From contig DIZP01000031.1 of NCBI GenBank assembly GCA_002429375.1, positions 22,816 through 27,864 on the forward strand: DNA of 5,049 nucleotides, written 5' to 3'. The first letter of the stretch is position 1, and each line of letters begins with the position of its first letter. A model generated the notes under the pieces. The model was not told the origin of the DNA, did no database searches, and saw nothing but the letters and a program-made list of their open reading frames with translations. The position numbers were made by a program, and so were the translations under genes. This document shows positions 1 through 2,389 of this stretch, piece after piece. This DNA is from a bacterium UBA6025. GTDB lineage: Bacteria; Patescibacteriota; Saccharimonadia; Saccharimonadales; Saccharimonadaceae.

Positions 1-298
1 GATCGACGAAGATGTGGAAAAGCCAAAGAAGCGTAACGAACAAGATGGCTTGGTTAGTCGTGCCGATATAGATCATGGCGAGCAGGCTCGGCCCAATCAG
101 GCTGTGGCCAACGTTATACAGCGCGGCACCAACCTTTGAATTAACGAGGTAGCCAGCGGCGCTTATGTCAAACACTAAAAACAATACGACGAGCCAGTAC
201 CAAGCGAAGCCGCCAATCACAATATAGAAAACGGCAATCAGGACGGCAATTACAAGATATTCAAGGCTAACGATTCGTTTGAGGATAGAGTTTTGCAT
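1..298 (-). CDS. DUF4260-family integral membrane protein, N-terminal part (cut by window edge)
   Basis: ATG at 298 opens 99 codons that run off position 1 without a stop. The visible protein starts MQNSILKRIVSLEYLVIAVL and has hydrophobic segments at about residues 11-29, 31-45, 67-79 and 84-97. The conserved pattern D-x-S-x-x-GYL (D44, G49-L51), then GA..YNVGH (58-65), and a late LWLFHIFVD (91-99) is what I recall for the DUF4260 family of small bacterial membrane proteins of unknown function, normally about 120 residues, so perhaps 20-30 residues are missing. The family assignment is from memory, not a search. There is no Shine-Dalgarno; a TACAAT hexamer ends 8 nt before ATG, suggesting a leaderless message. 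The gene is divergent from the cupin gene. No function is assigned. Confidence 0.8.
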   Translation of the reverse strand, partial: MQNSILKRIVSLEYLVIAVLIAVFYIVIGGFAWYWLVVLFLVFDISAAGYLVNSKVGAALYNVGHSLIGPSLLAMIYIGTTNQAILFVTLLWLFHIFVD

Positions 299-306
299 AT
301 GCTTGT

Positions 307-312
307 ATTGTA
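307..312 (-). promoter_or_regulatory. -10 element of the DUF4260 gene, probable leaderless start
   Basis: The minus strand reads GTTACAAT, then 8 nt, then the ATG at 298. TACAAT matches TATAAT at 5 of 6 positions. A start site 6-8 nt after the -10 would fall on or just before ATG, and no purine-rich ribosome site lies between. The -35 is not clear. The same GTTACAAT string stands upstream of tRNA-His. Confidence 0.45.
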
Positions 313-354
313 ACGTATCGTGAGCCAAGCGAGAAACTAAAGACAGTTCCGCGG

Positions 355-360
355 TATAAT
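355..360 (+). promoter_or_regulatory. -10 element of the cupin gene
   Basis: A perfect TATAAT lies 23 nt before the cupin ATG, so transcription would begin about 15-18 nt upstream of the start codon and still include the Shine-Dalgarno. The -35 region (about 331-338) is A-rich and poor. It is inferred from position and consensus only. Confidence 0.6.
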
Positions 361-368
361 AGAAACTT

Positions 369-375
369 AAGGAGG
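369..375 (+). promoter_or_regulatory. Strong Shine-Dalgarno AAGGAGG of the cupin gene
   Basis: AAGGAGG is followed by 8 nt and then ATG at 384, which fixes the start. It is the only canonical Shine-Dalgarno in the window, in contrast to the apparently leaderless neighbours. Confidence 0.85.
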
Positions 376-383
376 ATACAATT

Positions 384-794
384 ATGACAGACATTACCGA
401 TCACGGCCCCGGGCCATTCGTAGCCAACATCGAGGCGGCCACGCTCGAGAACACCAACTACCGCACGACTCTATGGACCGGCGTTAACCTCCAGGTTACC
501 CTCATGGCCATCCAGCCAGGTCACGAGATTGGGCTCGAAGTTCATGATACCCACGACCAATTTTTACGCATCGAACAAGGTCAAGCCACGGTCTCTATGG
601 GGCCGAGTCAGACCGAACTGAAGGTTTGGCAAGCCAGCAACGATGACGCCGTCATCGTACCGGCTGGGACGTGGCATAATCTGGTGAATAGCGGCGACGT
701 TCCCCTGAAGGTATATTCAATCTATGGACCACCGCAACATCCGCACGGCACAGTACATGTGACCAATGAGGAAGCAGACGTAGCTGAAGAGTAA
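384..794 (+). CDS. Cupin-domain protein (single conserved barrel)
   Basis: This is a complete 136-residue gene with its start set by AAGGAGG. The cupin barrel is clear: motif 1 is EVHDTHDQFLRIEQG (52-66) with H54, H57 and E64 as likely metal ligands, and motif 2 is VPAGTWHNLVN (92-102) with P93, G95 and H98. The C-terminal YGPPQHPHGTVHVT (114-127) is typical of small stand-alone cupins often annotated as cupin domain protein or mannose-6-phosphate isomerase-like. These are soluble cytoplasmic proteins that bind a divalent metal; the substrate is usually unknown and I assign none. The isomerase name would be misleading, because full-length enzymes are much larger. It has its own TATAAT promoter and is followed, about 50 nt after its stop, by a long hairpin terminator, so it is probably monocistronic. 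Its composition is clearly more GC-rich than the next gene. Confidence 0.92.
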   Translation: MTDITDHGPGPFVANIEAATLENTNYRTTLWTGVNLQVTLMAIQPGHEIGLEVHDTHDQFLRIEQGQATVSMGPSQTELKVWQASNDDAVIVPAGTWHNLVNSGDVPLKVYSIYGPPQHPHGTVHVTNEEADVAEE

Positions 795-811
795 GGCGGA
801 GAGAAAGCGGT

Positions 812-888
812 CGCTGATGAGAGTTCAATCCGTCAGCTTCTATACCAAAAAGAAATACCGTGCCAGCATGACACAGTATTTCTTTTTG
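812..888 (+). repeat. Composite two-hairpin element, copy 1
   Basis: Two structured parts. The first is a hairpin 813-837 with arms GCTGATG and CGTCAGC (one G-U pair) around a loop containing GAGTTCAAT. The second is a linker ending in ATACCA followed by the terminator hairpin 846-888. Copy 2 at 2025-2101 has the same order, the same loop motif (GAGTTCGAT), the same ATACCA and the same terminator core. The arm base pair 815-835 is T-A here and C-G in copy 2, a compensatory change. The GAGTTCRAT loop followed by ACCA resembles the T-arm and tail of a tRNA, but no 5' tRNA half is present. It may be a remnant attachment site, a structured RNA tail or a dispersed repeat. Confidence 0.6.
846..888. 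terminator. Long hairpin terminator after the cupin gene
   Basis: The left arm 846-862 and right arm 872-888 pair along their whole length with a single C/A mismatch (859/875). The loop is CCAGCATGA. The lower stem is A-rich on the left and ends in CTTTTT on the right, giving a U-tract for the cupin transcript; because the arms are symmetrical it could also stop transcription from the other strand. The apex GTGCCAGCATGACAC is identical to that of the hairpin at 2057-2101. Confidence 0.8.
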
Positions 889-916
889 TTGCAGCGTTTT
901 AGACGAAGTCCGAACT
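886..916 (+). repeat. 31-nt direct repeat, left copy
   Basis: This matches 1656-1686 at 29 of 31 positions (differences at 889 and 894), with an unbroken identical core of 22 nt at 895-916 that includes GTTTTAGACGAAGTCCGAAC. The two copies are 770 bp apart and bracket the AT-rich membrane protein gene exactly, which suggests a cassette boundary. The left copy starts inside the end of the preceding terminator. Confidence 0.85.
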
Positions 917-927
917 ACCATTACATG

Positions 928-946
928 ATAGACTTTAATAGTCTAT
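928..946 (+). promoter_or_regulatory. Inverted repeat over the start codon, possible operator with -10
   Basis: ATAGACT, TTAAT, AGTCTAT form a 7-bp perfect inverted repeat (928-934 and 940-946) whose right arm covers the AT of the ATG at 945. A TTTAAT hexamer (934-939) lies in its centre, 5 nt before ATG, and could be the -10 of a leaderless transcript. It could bind a dimeric repressor, or fold in RNA if transcription starts further upstream. The role is inferred. Confidence 0.35.
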
Positions 947-1640
947 GGATAGATTTACATATCTTTTTCTTGGTTTAGCGATTCTGTTGCCTGTTATCGT
1001 ATGCTTTATTTTGCGTGACGACTTACGTAACAAAATACTAAAATTTGGTGGTATTGGTGGAGTTACCGGAATTATATCAGAAGCTTTCTATTTTCGAGAC
1101 TACTGGCGTCCAATCAACATGTTTGGTGTTGCAACGCTATCTTTGGAAGATTTTCTTTTCGGATTTGCAATCACGTCTTTAAGCTTTGCAGCCTATGCCA
1201 CTATTTTTCAGAAAACATTTAAAAACCCATCACCAAGACGAGGGCGACTTTACCTATCATTCTTCGTCCTCGGCTTGATAGCAATGTTCATTTTTAATGT
1301 TGGAATCGGCTTTAATTCTATTTTTGTAAGCTCGTGTATTTTTATTATTCTTAGCTCAATCATCCTTTACACGAGAAGGGATCTATTGAAGCCAGCATTC
1401 TACAGTGTGGTCTTCGTAATAAGCTATGTACTTGTTATTTATGTCATATTGTTTTCGTGGATCGACCCAATGTTTTGGGATAAATATTGGCGGCTTGCTG
1501 GCACTATGTGGGACATCAGATTAGTTGGAGCGCCTCTCACCGAACTACTGTGGTATGCAAGTTGGATAATCTTTGCAAGTATTAGCTATGCCTTTGTTAG
1601 CGGAAGAAAGTTCAGCAACAAAAGAGACCCACAGTTATAG
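945..1640 (+). CDS. Seven-helix membrane protein resembling lycopene cyclase domain proteins
   Basis: A complete 231-residue gene. Hydrophobic segments at about 4-23, 34-50, 63-88, 101-118, 123-141, 151-171 and 197-219 predict seven helices, with positively charged loops (R97-R101, R144-R145) and tail (221-228). RDYWRP (51-56), LEDFLFGF (67-74) and GAPLTELLWY (195-204) recall the two acidic motifs (PxEE-like) of CarR/CrtYcd-type lycopene cyclase domains, which close carotenoid end rings in the membrane. Here the first motif is SLED and the second PLTE, so catalysis is uncertain, and no other carotenoid gene is near. There is no Shine-Dalgarno. Sampled lines show roughly one third to one half G+C, lower than the cupin and ATPase genes. 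The gene sits between 31-nt direct repeats, suggesting transfer. Membrane location is firm; the family call is moderate. Confidence 0.8.
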   Translation: MDRFTYLFLGLAILLPVIVCFILRDDLRNKILKFGGIGGVTGIISEAFYFRDYWRPINMFGVATLSLEDFLFGFAITSLSFAAYATIFQKTFKNPSPRRGRLYLSFFVLGLIAMFIFNVGIGFNSIFVSSCIFIILSSIILYTRRDLLKPAFYSVVFVISYVLVIYVILFSWIDPMFWDKYWRLAGTMWDIRLVGAPLTELLWYASWIIFASISYAFVSGRKFSNKRDPQL

Positions 1641-1647
1641 GTCTCTT
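1622..1647 (+). terminator. Hairpin overlapping the stop codon of the membrane protein gene
   Basis: AAGAGACC (1622-1629) pairs perfectly with GGTCTCTT (1640-1647) around a 10-nt loop. The TAG stop (1638-1640) lies in the loop and the first base of the right arm, so the stem begins inside the coding sequence. The tail TTAATAATT is only a weak U-tract, so efficiency is doubtful. Confidence 0.6.
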
Positions 1648-1655
1648 AATAATTC

Positions 1656-1686
1656 TTGGTGCACCGTTTTAGACGAAGTCCGAACT
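1656..1686 (+). repeat. 31-nt direct repeat, right copy
   Basis: This is the right-hand copy of the 886-916 repeat, in the same orientation, with the 22-nt core at 1665-1686. It follows the terminator of the membrane protein gene by 8 nt, as the left copy follows the cupin terminator. In this copy only, GTGCA (1659-1663) and TGCAC (1686-1690) could pair around the core. Read on the minus strand it ends GGTGCACCA and resembles a tRNA tail, but no tRNA folds here. Confidence 0.85.
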
Positions 1687-1713
1687 GCACTGCACTATTA
1701 AGCTCCAAAAATA

Positions 1714-1986
1714 CTAAGGGGCACCAAATGCAGGCCTTGATAACTTTCTACCTAAAGCATCCAGTTTCATTCGCTCATCACTATTTAGCCCACTAATCGC
1801 TGTCTTGCAGCCTCGGAAAAGCGGGTTAGCCTCATCGCTAAGAGCTGTAGCGCCAAGATAAACAATCACCTCGCCGGAAACAACTAACCAATCGGTCCTA
1901 TCTTCACATTCAATAGCCGCCTGCAAATCACCGTTAAAAAGCGCCTTCACGCCACGATAGGGGTCACCTTCACATCTGCCACACAT
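1714..1986 (-). CDS. Small Cys-containing orphan protein (90 aa)
   Basis: The ATG at 1986 opens 90 codons ending in TAG at 1714-1716. I do not recognise the protein. It begins MCGRCEGDPYRG with a CxxC pair (C2, C5) and has two further cysteines (C27 in ECEDR, C60 in RGCKT), so a metal site is conceivable. The middle part (about 33-50) is hydrophobic and beta-like (WLVVSGEVIVYLGATAL), followed by a charged, probably helical tail. There is no signal peptide or convincing membrane helix. The case for a real gene is a well-formed extended -10 (TGCTATAAT) 8 nt before the ATG, the absence of a competing gene, and unbiased composition. The case against is small size and no known family. It is convergent with the AT-rich gene and lies between the repeats and tRNA-Gly. 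Confidence 0.55.
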   Translation of the reverse strand: MCGRCEGDPYRGVKALFNGDLQAAIECEDRTDWLVVSGEVIVYLGATALSDEANPLFRGCKTAISGLNSDERMKLDALGRKLSRPAFGAP

Positions 1987-1994
1987 TAACGAGT

Positions 1995-2022
1995 ATTATA
2001 GCACTCTATCGCACACGTTACA
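1995..2022 (-). promoter_or_regulatory. Extended -10 promoter of the 90-aa gene, leaderless
   Basis: On the minus strand TGCTATAAT (TATAAT at 1995-2000) is an extended -10, identical to that of tRNA-Gly. It ends 8 nt before the ATG at 1986, the same spacing as in the DUF4260 gene, so the message would have no leader. The -35 (TGTAAC, 2017-2022, spacer 16) is poor, as is usual with an extended -10. Confidence 0.6.
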
Positions 2023-2024
2023 TT

Positions 2025-2101
2025 CGCCGATGAGAGTTCGATTCATCGGCTCCGATACCAAACCAAAAACCGTGCCAGCATGACACGGTTTTTGGTTTGG
2101 T
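2025..2101 (+). repeat. Composite two-hairpin element, copy 2
   Basis: This parallels copy 1 at 812-888 in the same orientation. A hairpin with arms GCCGATGA (2026-2033) and TCATCGGC (2043-2050) encloses the loop GAGTTCGAT, followed by a linker ending ATACCA and the terminator hairpin 2057-2101. Stem bases differ from copy 1 while pairing is kept, which supports a selected structure. No transcript is evident that would enter it on the plus strand. Confidence 0.6.
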
Positions 2102-2129
2102 GCGGGCGGAGAGAATCGAACTCTCATCG
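2028..2129. repeat. Near-palindrome formed with the tRNA-Gly 3' end
   Basis: The 17-nt string CGATGAGAGTTCGATTC (2028-2044, plus) recurs exactly on the minus strand as the variable-loop/T-arm part of tRNA-Gly (2113-2129). Inside it, 2057-2074 and 2084-2101 are perfect 18-nt inverted arms. Only the 12 and 11 nt between them (2045-2056, 2102-2112) differ. This looks like an inverted duplication of the tRNA-Gly tail that later diverged, or recombination between repeats. Confidence 0.65.
2057..2101. terminator. Bidirectional terminator overlapping the tRNA-Gly CCA end
   Basis: A perfect 18-bp inverted repeat with loop CCAGCATGA. For the leftward tRNA-Gly transcript the left arm of the hairpin starts at discriminator A73 and CCA, so the mature 3' end is part of the stem; the other arm carries GGTTTTTGGTTTGG as U-rich tail. 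It can serve the plus strand equally. The apex GTGCCAGCATGACAC is identical to the cupin terminator. Confidence 0.8.
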
Positions 2130-2172
2130 TTTGCTTGGAAGGCAGACATATTAGCCATTATACGACGCCCGC
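2098..2172 (-). tRNA. tRNA-Gly (UCC)
   Basis: The minus strand folds as a cloverleaf. Acceptor GCGGGCG pairs with CGCCCGC; the D-stem is GTAT/ATAT with one G-U and GG in the loop; the anticodon loop is CTTCCAA with UCC (plus positions 2137-2139); the variable loop is 4 nt; the T-stem GAGAG/CTCTC holds TTCGATT. CCA is encoded (2098-2100). Two oddities: the discriminator is A73, where E. coli tRNA-Gly has U73, and the anticodon stem has a C28/A42 mismatch. It decodes GGA and, by wobble, GGG, so it looks functional. It has a strong own promoter. Confidence 0.93.
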
Positions 2173-2182
2173 ACGTTTTGCT

Positions 2183-2210
2183 ATTATAGCAGTAACCACG
2201 GGGGTATCAA
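2183..2210 (-). promoter_or_regulatory. Promoter of tRNA-Gly
   Basis: On the minus strand TTGATA (2205-2210), a 16-nt spacer, then TATAAT (2183-2188) preceded by TGC as an extended -10. The tRNA 5' end follows 10 nt after the -10, so the precursor leader would be only about 4 nt. It is the best-matched promoter in the window. Confidence 0.8.
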
Positions 2211-2224
2211 AGTACTCGCCCATA

Positions 2225-2253
2225 TTTTAATATCGTCCCTAATCTGTTACAAT
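2225..2253 (+). promoter_or_regulatory. Probable promoter of tRNA-His
   Basis: TACAAT (2248-2253) lies 23 nt before G-1 of tRNA-His, with TTTTAA (2225-2230) as a weak -35 at a 17-nt spacing. The GTTACAAT context repeats that upstream of the DUF4260 gene. Confidence 0.45.
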
Positions 2254-2276
2254 TGCAAGGTCCAACATGCTGGTAT

Positions 2277-2354
2277 GGCGAATGTAGCTCATCTGGTTAG
2301 AGCGCCGGGTTGTGGTTCCGGAGGTAGAGGGTTCAATCCCCTTCATTCGCCCCA
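2277..2354 (+). tRNA. tRNA-His (GUG)
   Basis: A full cloverleaf with the histidine hallmark: an extra G-1 (2277) opposite C73 (2351). Acceptor GCGAATG pairs with CATTCGC; D-stem GCTC/GAGC; anticodon stem CCGGG/TCCGG with one G-U; loop TTGTGGT with GTG at 2312-2314; T-arm GAGGG/CCCTT around TTCAATC. CCA is encoded (2352-2354). It decodes both histidine codons. The terminator hairpin begins at the next base. It is convergent with the ATPase gene. Confidence 0.95.
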
Positions 2355-2389
2355 AAATAAAAGGAAGTCTTTCGGACTTCTTTTTATTT
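2355..2389. terminator. Bidirectional terminator between tRNA-His and the Clp-type gene
   Basis: A 15-bp stem (2355-2369 with 2375-2389, one G-U pair) and loop TTTCG. The right arm reads CTTTTTATTT for tRNA-His; the left arm reads TTTTATTT on the minus strand for the ATPase gene. The ATPase TAA stop (2384-2386) is inside the stem, so one hairpin closes both genes with no spacer. Confidence 0.85.

Noticed and set aside
896..916. CRISPR or tracrRNA-like string beginning GTTTTAGA in the 31-nt repeat
   Set aside because: Type II repeats can begin this way, but there are only two copies 770 bp apart, no spacer array, and no cas gene.
652..921. Minus-strand 89-codon ORF
   Set aside because: It runs through the antisense of the cupin C-terminus and both hairpins of the composite element, and its start is in the 31-nt repeat; no promoter or ribosome site.
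886..1686. Integron gene cassette with attC sites
   Set aside because: The repeats do not contain the required RYYYAAC and GTTRRRY boxes in attC arrangement, and no integrase is visible.
2025..2060. A complete plus-strand tRNA or tmRNA gene ending in ACCA
   Set aside because: The T-stem does not form with normal geometry (GAGAG does not pair with CATCG) and no matching 5' acceptor strand lies upstream.
886..2101. Insertion sequence
   Set aside because: The flanking repeats are direct, not terminal inverted repeats, and none of the genes inside resembles a transposase.
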